Shown: positions 33,997 to 42,997, numbered from the stretch's first letter. The stretch is 64,000 bases of DNA from Rhizobiaceae bacterium (GCA_017643025.1 JAEPOG010000002.1:372001-436000), one strand, 5' to 3'. Translations and numbers: made by a program. The notes: a model not told the origin generated them from the sequence alone.

Positions 33997-35031
33997 TCAG
34001 CCGCCGATCATCTTGCCGTTGAGAACGGCGTCCTGAACCTCGGCGCGCTTGGCGTCGGAGAGCGGGGTCAGGCCACGCTCGGCCAGGTAGCCATCGGGGC
34101 CGAGAGCCTCTTCGGACATGTACTCGGCGATGAAGTCATTCAGGCCGGGGATCACATCGCGGTGCGCGTTCTTGACATAGAAGAACAGTGGACGAGCGAC
34201 CGGGTAGGAACCGTCGGCAATGGTGTCGAAATTGGGTTCGATGCCATTGATGGCAACGGGCTTCAGCTTGTCGCTGTTCTCGTACAGGAACGAGTAACCG
34301 AAGATGCCAACCGTATTCGGGTCTGACTCAAGGCGCTGAACGATGAGGTTGTCGTTCTCGCCGGCCTCGACGAATGGGCCGTCCTGACGCATGCGCGAGC
34401 AGACTTCCTCGTACTTGTCACCGTCGGCAGCCTTCAGTTCGGCCATGCCGGCAACACTCGAACAGCCGTCATGCATGACCAGCTCGACGAACGCGTCGCG
34501 CGTGCCCGAGGTCGGGGGCGGGCCGAAAGCGATGATGTTGATGTCCGGTAGCGAAGCGTCGATGTCGGACCACTTCTGGTTCGGGTTTGCCATCAGGCCG
34601 CCCTTGCCGTCCGGCAACTCGGCGGCCAGCGCGAGGAAGATCTGCTCCTCGGTGAGGTCCATATCCGGAGCACTGCGCGCGTGAGCGATCGACAGGCCGT
34701 CATAGCCGATCAGTGCTTCGCTGACGTCGGTCACGCCGTTGCCGGCGCACAGCTCGAGCTCCGAGCTCTTCACGGCGCGCGAGGCGCCGGTGATGTCCGG
34801 ATGATCCGGACCGATGCCGCCACAAAATACCTTGAAACCGCCACCGGTGCCCGTCGACTCAACAACAGGGGCCGCATTGCCGGTCTTGTTGGCATACTCT
34901 TCCGATACCGCCTGGGTATAGGGGAACACGGTGGACGAACCGACGATCTTGATCTGATCGCGGGACTGCGCGAAGGCGCTGCCTGCGAACACGACCGCAA
35001 CGGCGGCGGTCGAGAGCATGAGTTTGTTCAT
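33997..35031 (-). CDS. pstS: Phosphate-binding periplasmic protein PstS
   Basis: A 344-residue protein with a signal peptide ending at 'AGSAFA'. The phosphate-site segments are seen as 'IVGSSTVFPYTQAVSEEYANKTG', 'ESTGTGGGFKVFCGG', 'DITGASRAVKSSELELCAGNGV' and 'TSGTRDAFVELVMHDGC'. It captures phosphate for PstCAB. A four-unit Pho box lies 72-111 bases upstream of the start, so it should be strongly induced by phosphate starvation through PhoB. Length and motifs match the alphaproteobacterial PstS group. Confidence 0.95.
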   Translation of the reverse strand: MNKLMLSTAAVAVVFAGSAFAQSRDQIKIVGSSTVFPYTQAVSEEYANKTGNAAPVVESTGTGGGFKVFCGGIGPDHPDITGASRAVKSSELELCAGNGVTDVSEALIGYDGLSIAHARSAPDMDLTEEQIFLALAAELPDGKGGLMANPNQKWSDIDASLPDINIIAFGPPPTSGTRDAFVELVMHDGCSSVAGMAELKAADGDKYEEVCSRMRQDGPFVEAGENDNLIVQRLESDPNTVGIFGYSFLYENSDKLKPVAINGIEPNFDTIADGSYPVARPLFFYVKNAHRDVIPGLNDFIAEYMSEEALGPDGYLAERGLTPLSDAKRAEVQDAVLNGKMIGG

Positions 35032-35102
35032 TTGGGCCTACTCCTGTTCGGAATTCCATGAGGACGCTTCCTCGCGTCAGGAGCAGGCCATATCGGCCCT
35101 GT

Positions 35103-35142
35103 GTAACAGTTCGATGACACATTTGTGTCGGCACCGTCACAG
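35103..35142 (-). promoter_or_regulatory. Tandem Pho box (four direct repeats) before pstS
   Basis: On the minus strand four 7-base units recur every 11 bases: CTGTGAC (35142-35136), CCGACAC (35131-35125), GTGTCAT (35120-35114) and CTGTTAC (35109-35103). The Pho box consensus is CTGTCAT-N4-CTGTCAC. The proximal pair matches 12 of 14 conserved positions and the distal pair is weaker. Two PhoB dimers could bind side by side, pointing toward pstS. Confidence 0.8.
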
Positions 35143-35539
35143 GCCTGTTCATTCCAAAGTGCTGTAAACTGAATCACTTCGCCGGCTGAAATTCAGACGC
35201 CGGCTTTCATTCTCGAAAATCAGAGACTTGGCGCGTCACCCGGCGGAATTGCCGCGGATGGCAGGGGGTGCTGGCGAGCGCCAGCAAAAAAGACGGACGG
35301 AGAGCGGCTCCCAGGGCTCGCGCCTCCACCGACCCTGGCAAGTGCCGGACAGGATGCATTGGGGCTCAAGGCAATCCTGCCCATAGGCCGGCGGGCCGCA
35401 GCTCCGCCCGGAATTGGCGAAACGGATTCCCGCCCGCAACAGGGATTGTCAGAGTTATGTTGCAATCTGGCTATTGCGCGATCGCACCATATGGGATGCA
35501 ACGCAGCATGATGCCGGGCATGGCGGCTTGCGGGATGTG
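35143..35539. other. Intergenic region upstream of pstS
   Basis: About 400 bases with no supportable gene. It holds an imperfect hairpin at 35181-35204 (GCCGG-CTGAA against TTCAG-CCGGC with a 3-base bulge) and a short GC hairpin at 35270-35285 followed by six As on the plus strand. Neither is a terminator for a recognised gene. A small RNA is possible but unsupported. phoR, often found before pstS in Rhizobiales, is absent. Confidence 0.4.
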
Positions 35540-36436
35540 ATGATGACAGGTCGGGCGACGGCGATCGGGTTTGCGGCGGTGGCGATGTGGGCACTGCTGG
35601 CGCTGTTCACCGATGCATCGGGAAAGGTGCCGCCTTTCCAGCTCGCCGCGATGACATTTGCCATCGGCGCGGCGCTTGGCCTGTTGTTGCGGCGCCCGTC
35701 CGATGCGCCTGCGGCGCACCCGCCACTGGCGGCATGGATCGTCGGCATTGGCGGGCTGTTCGGGTACCACTTCTTCTATTTCACAGCACTGCGCAACGCG
35801 CCCGCCGCGGAGGCGAGCCTGATCGCCTATCTGTGGCCGCTGTTCATCGTGGTCGGCTCGGCGCTGATGCCCGGCGAGAAACTGAGATGGCATCATGTCG
35901 CCGGCGCCTTGCTCGGGCTTGCCGGCACGGCGCTTATCATCACGCGCGGCGGCGCCATCGCTTTCGACGCCCAATACGCGTTCGGCTATGGAGCGGCGAT
36001 CGCCTGCGCCTTCCTTTGGTCGGGCTACTCGCTGCTGTCTCGCCGCTTCGCGGCAGTTCCAACGAGTATCGTGACCTGGTTCTGTGCCGCGACCGCGTTG
36101 CTCTCGGCACTCTGCCACATTGCGCTCGAGGAAACGGTATGGCCCGTGGGCGCTGTGCAATGGCTGGCGGTGGCAGGTCTGGGCCTGATGCCGGTCGGCG
36201 CTGCGTTCTATGCCTGGGACCTTGGGGTCAAGCATGGCAACATCCAGGTGCTCGGCGCTTCGAGTTACGCCGCGCCACTGCTTTCGACGCTAATCCTGAT
36301 CGCTGCAGGACGCGCGCCTGCGACGCTAATGATCGTGGGCGCTTGCGTGCTGATAACCGCCGGCGCGGCGCTGGCCGCGAAAGACATGCTGCTTGGCCGG
36401 CGCGACCGGGCAGCCAATGAAGGAGCCGGCGTATGA
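35540..36436 (+). CDS. EamA/DMT-family transporter 1
   Basis: A 298-residue protein with ten membrane helices arranged as two five-helix EamA repeats ('FAAVAMWALLALFTDAS', 'LFGYHFFYFTALRNAPAAEASLIAYLWPLFIVVGSALMPGEKL' and the second-half 'GAAFYAWDLGVKHGNIQVLGASSYAAPLLSTLIL'). This pattern is typical of YddG-like aromatic amino-acid exporters, but the substrate is not certain. Start at the first of two adjacent ATGs; the ribosome-binding site is weak. The stop overlaps the next gene's start by four bases. Confidence 0.85.
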   Translation: MMTGRATAIGFAAVAMWALLALFTDASGKVPPFQLAAMTFAIGAALGLLLRRPSDAPAAHPPLAAWIVGIGGLFGYHFFYFTALRNAPAAEASLIAYLWPLFIVVGSALMPGEKLRWHHVAGALLGLAGTALIITRGGAIAFDAQYAFGYGAAIACAFLWSGYSLLSRRFAAVPTSIVTWFCAATALLSALCHIALEETVWPVGAVQWLAVAGLGLMPVGAAFYAWDLGVKHGNIQVLGASSYAAPLLSTLILIAAGRAPATLMIVGACVLITAGAALAAKDMLLGRRDRAANEGAGV

Positions 36437-37101
36437 TGCCGTTTGCCGGCGGCATGACCGAAACAACCAACGGCTCGCTGATACTCTCGGTAGCGGCGGC
36501 GCTGCTCTATCTGCTGATGGTGCAGCAGCCGCCTTCGTGGCGGCGAACCGTTGCGAAAACCGGCTCCATTGTGCTGCTTGGCGTGGTCTCCTATTCGGCC
36601 GGCGGCCCGATGCTGCTGACGCTTGCCCTGTTGGCGAGCGCCTCGGGCGATGCAGCGCTTGCGGCGGAAGAGGAACGCTGGTTCCTGCCCGGCCTTGTCG
36701 CGTTTCTCATCGCGCATCTGCTCTATGTCGCATTGTTTGCCATAGGCAGCGAGGGGATCGGCCTGCTGTGGGACGAGCCGTGGCGCAGCGTGTGGGCTTT
36801 GCTCATCCTGCTTGCCGCACGATCTCTGCTTGTGCCGCTGCTGCGTGCCGTTCCGGCGGCGATGCGCCTGCCGATCGTTTTCTACACGCTGGCCATCGTG
36901 GCGATGGGCGTCATGGCGCTCACCCTGCCCGGGCATGCGGTGGCCATTGGGGCGACACTCTTCATTGCCTCAGACGCGATCCTCGCCATCCGCAAATATC
37001 TGCTGCCCGAGACATCTCCCCACGCGGCATGGACCGGCTACGGTGTGTGGGTGCTGTATTACGCCGCGCAACTCGCCATCACGCTGGCGATCGTTGCCTA
37101 G
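36433..37101 (+). CDS. Lysoplasmalogenase (YhhN family)
   Basis: A 222-residue membrane protein with about eight helices. The family pattern is clear: 'KTGSIVLLGVVSY', 'LALLASASGDAALAAEEERWFLPGLVAFLIAHLLYVALF', 'LPIVFYTLAIVAMGVMAL' and 'GATLFIASDAILAIRKYLLP', with the conserved Asp residues (SASGD, ASDA) of the active site. Members cleave vinyl-ether bonds of lysoplasmalogens in eukaryotes; the bacterial substrate is less certain. It is coupled by ATGA overlap to the EamA gene. Confidence 0.85.
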   Translation: MMPFAGGMTETTNGSLILSVAAALLYLLMVQQPPSWRRTVAKTGSIVLLGVVSYSAGGPMLLTLALLASASGDAALAAEEERWFLPGLVAFLIAHLLYVALFAIGSEGIGLLWDEPWRSVWALLILLAARSLLVPLLRAVPAAMRLPIVFYTLAIVAMGVMALTLPGHAVAIGATLFIASDAILAIRKYLLPETSPHAAWTGYGVWVLYYAAQLAITLAIVA

Positions 37102-37532
37102 GGGCGGGGCTCCCAGCCGGGTTCGGCCATCTCGAAGGCGGAGAAGTCGAAACCCGGAGCAACGGTGCATCCCACCAGCGTCCAGCCGCCATTGCTCTTT
37201 GCCCGCTGCCACCATCCCGCCGGCACGATATGCTGCGGACGCTCCCCGGCTTCGATGTCCGGGCCGAGCCGATAATCCTGCCGCCCTGTGCCTGCGGTGT
37301 CGGCGATTTCCAGAACGAGAGGAGCGCCGGCATAATAGTGCCAGACCTCGGAGGCATCGCAGACGCGGTGCCAGGCCGAGACCACGCCCTCCTTCAGCAG
37401 GAAATAGATCGCGGTGGAATGTCCGCGACCGCCGGCCGGATTGTCGCGAAACGTCTCGGCGAACCAGCCGCCCTCGGGATGCGGCTTGAGGCCGAGCCGC
37501 GCGATCACTGCGTCGGCAGTGAGGTCCGCCAT
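37098..37532 (-). CDS. DUF985 cupin-domain protein
   Basis: A 144-residue small cupin of the Cupin_5/DUF985 family: 'LGLKPHPEGGWFAETFR', 'STAIYFLLKEGVVSAWHRVCDASEVWHYYAGAPLVLEI' and 'QHIVPAGWWQRAKSNGGWTLVGCTVAPGFDFSAFEMA'. The His and Glu residues line a metal or ligand pocket. No activity is proven for this family in bacteria. It overlaps the lysoplasmalogenase gene tail-to-tail by four bases and is followed upstream by gloB, with only 2 bases between gloB's stop and this gene's start. Confidence 0.85.
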   Translation of the reverse strand: MADLTADAVIARLGLKPHPEGGWFAETFRDNPAGGRGHSTAIYFLLKEGVVSAWHRVCDASEVWHYYAGAPLVLEIADTAGTGRQDYRLGPDIEAGERPQHIVPAGWWQRAKSNGGWTLVGCTVAPGFDFSAFEMAEPGWEPRP

Positions 37533-37534
37533 CG

Positions 37535-38302
37535 TCAGAAGATGTCTTTGCGTTTGCGTATTTCAGCGAAGACGGCCTCGTCGCTGGCGTCCTCCATGCC
37601 GAGATTGTGGCGGATCGCGGGATCGTGCCAGCGCATGAAAGGGTTTGTGGCCAGTTCTTCGCCGATGGTGGTCGGCAGCGTCGGCTTGCCCTCTTCGCGC
37701 AGCCGCTCGATCTTCGCCGCGCGCTGCTTCAGCGCCGAGTTCGTCGGATCGATCGTGACGGCGAACCGGGCGTTGGAAAGCGTGTATTCGTGACCGCAAT
37801 AGACAGTGGTGTCGAGCGGCAGCGCGGCGAGCTTGCGCATCGAGCCCAGCATGTCCGCCGGCGTACCCTCGAACAGCCGGCCGCAGCCCAGCGCGAAGAG
37901 AGTATCGGCCGTGAAAGCGACACCGGATTCGGGGAAGTAGTAACTCACGTGACCCGCGGTATGGCCGGGCGTTGCGATGACGTTGAACGGTTCGCCCGCG
38001 AGGTCGAGCGTCTGGCCGTCCTTCACCGTGCGATCGATGCCGGGAATACGGTCTTTCTCCGCGGCCGGCCCGATGATGACCAGCCCGAAGCGCTTCTTCA
38101 GCGCCAGATTAGCCTCGACATGATCGGGGTGGTGGTGCGTTGTCAGGATTAGGCTGGGCTGCCAGCCCGTGCGCTCGATCGCCGCCATGATCGGCTCTTC
38201 CTGCGGCGCGTCGACGAGGAACACCGTGCCCGTCGCCTTGTTGCGCGCGAGGATGCCGAAATTGTCGTCCCGGCACATGAACTGTTCGATTTCAAGGGTC
38301 AT
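37535..38302 (-). CDS. gloB: Hydroxyacylglutathione hydrolase (glyoxalase II)
   Basis: A 255-residue metallo-beta-lactamase-fold enzyme that hydrolyses S-lactoylglutathione to lactate, the second step of methylglyoxal detoxification. The binuclear metal motif THHHPDH is present, followed by 'GHTAGHVSYYF', 'FTADTLFALGCGRLFEGTPADM' and 'YCGHEYTLSNARFA'. The ATG at 38302 has AGGAGG and gives the normal family length; the frame to 38437 is leader. It is divergent from a methyltransferase gene, a common arrangement in Rhizobiales. Confidence 0.95.
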   Translation of the reverse strand: MTLEIEQFMCRDDNFGILARNKATGTVFLVDAPQEEPIMAAIERTGWQPSLILTTHHHPDHVEANLALKKRFGLVIIGPAAEKDRIPGIDRTVKDGQTLDLAGEPFNVIATPGHTAGHVSYYFPESGVAFTADTLFALGCGRLFEGTPADMLGSMRKLAALPLDTTVYCGHEYTLSNARFAVTIDPTNSALKQRAAKIERLREEGKPTLPTTIGEELATNPFMRWHDPAIRHNLGMEDASDEAVFAEIRKRKDIF

Positions 38303-38408
38303 GCCTGCCTCCTGTCGCCGGGCAACATAGTTGGCCAAAGCCGAAAGGCAATGACGGTGAGGCGACCTTTGTTGAACCCGCCGATGGCACCATATAGCTT
38401 CCGGCACC

Positions 38409-39158
38409 ATGATTTCGGATATCGTCGACCTGCGCAATTTCTACAGCTCGCTGCTTGGCCGGCTGGCCGAGCGGTCGATCGCGATGGCGCTGTCGTCGAT
38501 CTGGACCGGCATGCCGAACGAACGTCTTGTGGGGCTAGGTTATGTGCTGCCCTGGCTCGACCGCTTCGGGGCCGACGCCGACCGGGTGCTGGCCTTCATG
38601 CCGGCGACGCAGGGGGCCGTGAACTGGCCGCCGGCCGGGCCATCGGCGACGGCGCTTGTGTTCGACGAGGAATTGCCGCTGTTCGATTCCTCCATCGACC
38701 GCATCCTGCTCGTTCACGCGCTGGAGCATGCGGAGAACCCGCATGAGACGCTGAAGGAGCTGTGGCGGGTTTTGGCGCCGGGCGGCAAGCTCGTCATCGT
38801 CGCGCCAAACCGGCGCGGCGTTTGGGCTCGCTTCGAACATACGCCATTCGGTACCGGACGGCCGTTCTCGCGCAGCCAGCTGACCGAGCTGCTCAGGGAA
38901 ACAAACTTCACGCCGGGCGCCTGGAACGACGCGCTGCACTTTCCGCCATCGCGCAAACGCTGGGTGCTCCGCTTCTACCAACTGCTCGAAAAAGCGGGCC
39001 GGCGGTTCTGGCCGATCTTCTCGGGCGTGATCATCGTAGAGGCGCAGAAGCGGCTGTATCAGGGTCTGCCGGTGGCGCAACGGGTGTCACGCCGCGTCTT
39101 CGTGCCGGTGCTGACTCCGCAGGGCGCGACGCGGTCGTTGCGCGGGCCAGCCGACTAG
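38409..39158 (+). CDS. Class I SAM-dependent methyltransferase
   Basis: A 249-residue protein with Methyltransf_11-like features in the second half of the Rossmann domain: '[53 protein letters not shown]'. The usual glycine-rich SAM loop is poorly conserved here (residues about 55-75, '[17 protein letters not shown]'), which is typical of this gloB-linked group. The substrate is unknown. It is divergent from gloB and ends four bases into the convergent metA. Confidence 0.82.
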   Translation: MISDIVDLRNFYSSLLGRLAERSIAMALSSIWTGMPNERLVGLGYVLPWLDRFGADADRVLAFMPATQGAVNWPPAGPSATALVFDEELPLFDSSIDRILLVHALEHAENPHETLKELWRVLAPGGKLVIVAPNRRGVWARFEHTPFGTGRPFSRSQLTELLRETNFTPGAWNDALHFPPSRKRWVLRFYQLLEKAGRRFWPIFSGVIIVEAQKRLYQGLPVAQRVSRRVFVPVLTPQGATRSLRGPAD

Positions 39159-40084
39159 CTTTCGCGCGTGTGGCCGATCTCGGCGAGATCGAAATAGGTC
39201 GTCTGGTAGACCTGGTTGATCCAGTTGCCGAACAGCAGATGAGCGTGCGAGCGCCAGCGGTTGAGCGGCTTACGGGTAGGGTCGTTCTGCGGGTAATATT
39301 CGTGCGGCACCTCTATCGGTGAGCCGGCTGCCATGTCGCGGTCGAACTCCTCCTTCAGCGAGGTGGAGTCGTATTCGATGTGGTTGAACATATAGAGCCG
39401 GTTGCCGAACGTTTCGGACACAAGACACGGCCCGGTGACATCCGACTCCATCAGCAATTCGAGGCCTTCGACCTTGGCGATGTCAGCGGACCGCACCTCG
39501 GTCCAACGCGAGACCGGAACCGAGAAATCGTCGGAGAAGCCGGCAAGGTAAGGTGATGCCGGCCTGTTATTGTTGTGGCGGTAGACGCCGAAGGCCTTTT
39601 TTTCCAACGTGTATTTCGGGATCGAATGGAAATGCCAGGCGGCCGCCATCGCGCCCCAGCAGATGAAGAAAGACGAATGAACGTTGGTCGTCGTCCAGTC
39701 GAGGATGCGCGTGAGCTCGTCCCAATAGGTGACTTCCTCAAACGGCAGCAGCTCGATCGGCGCCCCAGTGATGATGAAGCCGTCGAACTTCCGGTCCGCC
39801 ACCTCCTCCCACGTCTGGTAGAAGGTGATGAGATGGTCCTCGGGCGTGTTCTTCGCCTTGTGGTTGCCGACGCGCACCAGCGTAAGTTCTACTTGCAACG
39901 GGGTGACGCCCATCAGCCGCGCAAGCTGGGTTTCGGTGCGGATCTTGTTGGGCATCAGGTTCAGAAGCCCGATCTGCATCGGCCGGATGTCCTGGCGCAT
40001 CGCCGTGCGCTCGTCCATCACGGCGACGCCTTCGCGCACGAGTATGTCTCGGGCGGGAAGCTGATCGGGAATCTTGATCGGCAT
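39155..40084 (-). CDS. metA: Homoserine O-acyltransferase MetA, predicted acetyl-CoA type
   Basis: A 309-residue enzyme that acylates homoserine in the first committed step of methionine synthesis. The nucleophile Cys142 lies in '[12 protein letters not shown]' and the catalytic His/Glu pair in 'NHIEYD'. Residue 111 is Glu ('GAPIELL'); published work on MetA shows Glu at this position favours acetyl-CoA and Gly favours succinyl-CoA, so the product is probably O-acetylhomoserine. The start at 40084 is set by family numbering. Control is by a SAM-II riboswitch plus terminator directly upstream. Confidence 0.96.
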   Translation of the reverse strand: MPIKIPDQLPARDILVREGVAVMDERTAMRQDIRPMQIGLLNLMPNKIRTETQLARLMGVTPLQVELTLVRVGNHKAKNTPEDHLITFYQTWEEVADRKFDGFIITGAPIELLPFEEVTYWDELTRILDWTTTNVHSSFFICWGAMAAAWHFHSIPKYTLEKKAFGVYRHNNNRPASPYLAGFSDDFSVPVSRWTEVRSADIAKVEGLELLMESDVTGPCLVSETFGNRLYMFNHIEYDSTSLKEEFDRDMAAGSPIEVPHEYYPQNDPTRKPLNRWRSHAHLLFGNWINQVYQTTYFDLAEIGHTRES

Positions 40085-40101
40085 TGGGTCTGCTCCAGAC
40101 G

Positions 40102-40133
40102 AAAAAACCGGCCGCATGCAATCGCTGGCCGGT
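40102..40133 (-). terminator. Intrinsic terminator in the metA leader (riboswitch expression platform)
   Basis: On the minus strand ACCGGCC (40133-40127) pairs with GGCCGGT (40113-40107) around a 13-base loop, followed by five more Ts. It lies between the SAM-II aptamer and the metA start, 18 bases before the ATG, so it can attenuate transcription when SAM is bound. Confidence 0.75.
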
Positions 40134-40146
40134 CCGTCTGATCGGT

Positions 40147-40200
40147 CCTTTAGCGACTTGTTTAACGTGGCTGCAAGCCGACCGGCCAAATCACCACGAT
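40147..40200 (-). promoter_or_regulatory. SAM-II (SAM_alpha/metA) riboswitch
   Basis: The minus strand carries the conserved SAM-II core: CGTGG (40198-40194) pairing with CCACG (40170-40166), the 'TGATTTGG' loop strand, 'CGGCTTGCAG' before the second arm, and 'TTAAACAAGTCGCTAAAG' at the 3' end, where ACAAGTC pairs back with the GGCTTG strand to form the pseudoknot. SAM-II is known upstream of metA in Rhizobiales. It should lower metA expression when S-adenosylmethionine is high. Confidence 0.95.
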
Positions 40201-40209
40201 GCTGCCGGC

Positions 40210-40238
40210 TTTCTAGTGCCGGGTAGGCTTTGCGTCAA
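40210..40238 (-). promoter_or_regulatory. Putative metA promoter with overlapping inverted repeat
   Basis: On the minus strand TTGACG (40238-40233) is followed after 17 bases by TAGAAA (40215-40210). This would start transcription a few bases before the SAM-II aptamer, as expected. The -35 sits in a perfect inverted repeat, TTTGCGT-CA-ACGCAAA (40229-40244 on the plus strand). Confidence 0.5.
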
Positions 40239-40287
40239 CGCAAAAGCTCTGATAGAGGCTGGCGTCCTCTCCAAACGGAAGCCCCAG

Positions 40288-41385
40288 ATGAGCGAAAACG
40301 TCCGTCCCCGGCCCAACCCCGGCATCATGGATATCGCGGCCTATGTGCCCGGCAAGGAAGGCGCGCCGGGCGTGGCGAAAGTCTACAAGCTGTCGTCAAA
40401 CGAGACGCCCCTCGGTGCCTCGCCTAAAGCTCGCGCCGCGGCGCAGGCGGTGCTGGAGCGGGCCGAAATCTATCCCGACGGCTCTTCGACCAAATTGCGG
40501 GAGGCGATCGGTGCAGCGCACGGCCTGAACGCGGCCAACATCATCTGCACCAACGGCTCCGACGAGGCGATCGCGTTGCTGGCGCAGGCCTATATCGGCC
40601 CGGGCGACGAGGGCATTTTCACCGAGCACGGCTTCCTCGTCTACCGCATCGACATCCAGGCGGTGGGCGGCACGCCCGTCGCGGTACCGGAAACAGACGA
40701 GCGGGCCGACGTGGACGCCATCCTCGCCGCTGTGACCGAGCGCACCAAGGTGGTCTTCCTCGCCAATCCGAACAATCCGACCGGCACCTATATCCCCGTA
40801 GATGAGGTGCGCAGGCTGCATGCCGGCCTGCCGAAGCATGTGCTGCTCGTGCTGGATGCCGCCTATGCGGAATATGTGCGCCGCAACGACTACGAGGCTG
40901 GCATCGAGCTGGTTTCGGCCAACGAGAACGTAGTGATGACGCGCACCTTCTCCAAGATCCATGGCCTCGCCGGCCTCAGGATCGGCTGGGTCTACGGCCC
41001 GGCGCATGTCATCGACGCGCTCAACAGGGTGCGCGGGCCGTTCAACGTGAATGCGATGGCCATCGCTGCCGGAACGGCGGCGATAGGTGACAGGGCGCAT
41101 GTCGAAAAAGCTGTCGCCTATAACGACGAATGGCTGGACTGGCTGACGCGCGAGGTGACCGCGCTCGGGCTGCGGGTGACCCCGAGCGTCGGCAATTTCC
41201 TGCTGATCCATTTCGACGGATCGGGGAAGACGGGAGAAGAGGCGGATGCCTTTCTCACCTCGAAAGGTTACGTGCTGCGGCGCGTGACCGGATACGGCTT
41301 CCCGAATGCTTTGCGCATGACCATCGGCCCGGAGGAGGCCAATCGCGGCGTCGTGTCGGCTTTGCGGGAGATGCTGGGCAAGTAG
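40288..41385 (+). CDS. hisC: Histidinol-phosphate aminotransferase-type enzyme
   Basis: A 365-residue fold-type I aminotransferase. '[13 protein letters not shown]', '[13 protein letters not shown]', '[11 protein letters not shown]' and the PLP lysine in '[19 protein letters not shown]' are all present. HisC makes histidinol phosphate; close relatives in Rhizobiales also act on aromatic amino acids, and this copy sits near metA, not in a his operon, so aromatic transamination is possible. The start at 40288 (GGAAG site) gives the family N-terminus. It is divergent from metA. Confidence 0.9.
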   Translation: MSENVRPRPNPGIMDIAAYVPGKEGAPGVAKVYKLSSNETPLGASPKARAAAQAVLERAEIYPDGSSTKLREAIGAAHGLNAANIICTNGSDEAIALLAQAYIGPGDEGIFTEHGFLVYRIDIQAVGGTPVAVPETDERADVDAILAAVTERTKVVFLANPNNPTGTYIPVDEVRRLHAGLPKHVLLVLDAAYAEYVRRNDYEAGIELVSANENVVMTRTFSKIHGLAGLRIGWVYGPAHVIDALNRVRGPFNVNAMAIAAGTAAIGDRAHVEKAVAYNDEWLDWLTREVTALGLRVTPSVGNFLLIHFDGSGKTGEEADAFLTSKGYVLRRVTGYGFPNALRMTIGPEEANRGVVSALREMLGK

Positions 41386-41390
41386 CCCCT

Positions 41391-42353
41391 TCAGATCGGC
41401 GGTATCTGTCCGAGCGTGATGAAGCCGAGCGTAACCACGCCTTCGCGGATGCGCAGCGGCAGCGGCTGATCCGGGCCGAGCGCAGCAAGTCCTGCACCCA
41501 GCGTCAGCATTTGCTGGGAAATTTCCGGGAAGGCGCCGGCGACGATCGCCAGCAGCGCGGCAGCGTCGCTCGCCTTCACCTGCAGATCGGCATCAACCAG
41601 ACCGTCATCCCTGACCGACAGCGGCCCGGAAATGGCGAGGTTTCCGCCGCCTTCGACGGCTATCTCAACGCGCCTTATGTCGAGACGCGCGCCATGCGGG
41701 TCGAAGTCGCGCGCACCAAAGCGCGCCATGCCATCGAGCAGAACGAAGTCTGCAACGCCTGAAACCGGCGGGAGCTGACCGGCAGTCAGCAGCGGGCCCA
41801 TCGTTAGGGCATTGGTGCGCAAGCCGACTTCGAGATTGGCTCCAGCCGGCCTTAGATGCACTTCCGCCCGGTCGGCGCCGAGAAGTCCCGTGTTGCCGAC
41901 TCCCGGCGTATCGGCTTCGACATTCAGCCTTTGGGCAACCAACGAGGTGCGCTCCGGCATTGGCAATGCCAACCGCGCGCTGGCCTGTAGCGAACCCCAG
42001 GTAAAATGGAGCGGCAGCAGGCGCGGCAGGTTCAGGCGGACCGGAGCGTCGAGCTCGGCGACCACCTGGCGAGGTGAATAAACCTGAGCGGCGGATCGCA
42101 GGGCGCCTGCATCGAGGTCGATGCCTTCGGTGCGTCGTTCGACAAAGACGGCGTCGCAGAAGAGCCCGATGCGAAAGGGATAGCCGCGCGCATCCATTTG
42201 CTCGCAGACCGCCCGGTTGCCGCCGGAAGAGGCACGGTCAAGGGCCGCTTGCGCTTCCGACACCAGACGGTCGGCGGCGTAGAACCAGCCGAAGGTGTAG
42301 AGCGCTATCGCGGCGATGATGGCTATCGCAAGCCAGATGAAGCGGCGCGTCAT
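41391..42353 (-). CDS. DUF2125 domain-containing membrane-anchored protein
   Basis: A 320-residue protein with one N-terminal membrane helix (FIWLAIAIIAAIALYTFGWFYA) followed by a large periplasmic DUF2125 domain. Conserved features are 'CEQMDARGYPFRIGLFCDAVFVE', with two cysteines, and a repetitive beta-rich body. It resembles AsmA-like or lipid-transport-like beta proteins in composition, but no function is known. It converges with hisC (5-base gap) and is divergent from the ChaC-like gene. In related genomes I recall a tyrosine-pathway dehydrogenase gene next to hisC; it is missing here. Confidence 0.8.
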   Translation of the reverse strand: MTRRFIWLAIAIIAAIALYTFGWFYAADRLVSEAQAALDRASSGGNRAVCEQMDARGYPFRIGLFCDAVFVERRTEGIDLDAGALRSAAQVYSPRQVVAELDAPVRLNLPRLLPLHFTWGSLQASARLALPMPERTSLVAQRLNVEADTPGVGNTGLLGADRAEVHLRPAGANLEVGLRTNALTMGPLLTAGQLPPVSGVADFVLLDGMARFGARDFDPHGARLDIRRVEIAVEGGGNLAISGPLSVRDDGLVDADLQVKASDAAALLAIVAGAFPEISQQMLTLGAGLAALGPDQPLPLRIREGVVTLGFITLGQIPPI

Positions 42354-42451
42354 GCTCGTACGTCCCGTCGCCTTGACGTCATGCTTGCAGCCTCGCTAAC
42401 CGGGGGCTTCGTTGCGGCCGAATTGCCGACGAAGCAGCAGGAACGGGCTAT

Positions 42452-42997
42452 ATGGGCGATTTTTGGGTGTTCGGCTACGGCTCGCTGATCTGGCGTCCCG
42501 ATTTCGCCCATGTCGAGACACGCAGGGCGCGCCTGCACGGCTACCGGCGGGCGCTGTGCGTGTTGTCGCATGTGCATCGCGGCACACCGGAGCGGCCGGG
42601 GCTGGTGCTGGGGCTCGATCGCGGCGGCTCTTGCGTCGGACTGGCGTTTCGCGTGCCGGCAGGTCTTCGGGACGAAGTGATGGCGGCGTTGCGGGCGCGC
42701 GAACTCGTCACCAATGTCTATCTGGAGCGCGAGCTGCCGCTCCGCCTCGATGGCGGCGAAACAGTGCGGGCGGTGACCTATGTCGTCGACCGGGCTCACA
42801 CCCAATATGCCGGGCCGCTCGACGTCGAACAGGCGGTTGCGCGCGTCGTCGGGGCGGTGGGACAATCCGGCGCGAACGAAGACTATGTACTCAACACAGT
42901 CGAGCATCTGGGCGCTTTGTCCATTCGCGATCACTGGCTCGAGGCGGTCGCACGCCGCGTGGCCGCAACGCGTGCCAGTCAGCCTGCGCGGGGCTGA
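42452..42997 (+). CDS. Gamma-glutamylcyclotransferase (ChaC-like)
   Basis: A 181-residue protein with the GGCT signature 'FWVFGYGSLIWRPDF' at the N-terminus and 'LVTNVYLERELPLRL', which holds the likely catalytic Glu, then 'GPLDVEQAVARVVGAVGQSG' and 'NTVEHLGALSIRDHWLEAV'. ChaC-type enzymes split glutathione or other gamma-glutamyl compounds to 5-oxoproline. The GloB gene nearby also depends on glutathione, but no operon joins them. It overlaps the convergent PlsC gene by 19 bases. Confidence 0.9.
   Translation: MGDFWVFGYGSLIWRPDFAHVETRRARLHGYRRALCVLSHVHRGTPERPGLVLGLDRGGSCVGLAFRVPAGLRDEVMAALRARELVTNVYLERELPLRLDGGETVRAVTYVVDRAHTQYAGPLDVEQAVARVVGAVGQSGANEDYVLNTVEHLGALSIRDHWLEAVARRVAATRASQPARG

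Noticed and set aside
35270..35285. GC hairpin (GCTGGC-GAGC-GCCAGC) followed by six As, considered as a terminator
   Set aside because: A terminator needs Ts after the stem on the transcribed strand. On the plus strand As follow, and on the minus strand the Ts come before the stem.
35220..35594. A 124-codon minus-strand ORF upstream of pstS
   Set aside because: Pro/Ser/Arg-rich low-complexity translation, no ribosome-binding site, no domain.
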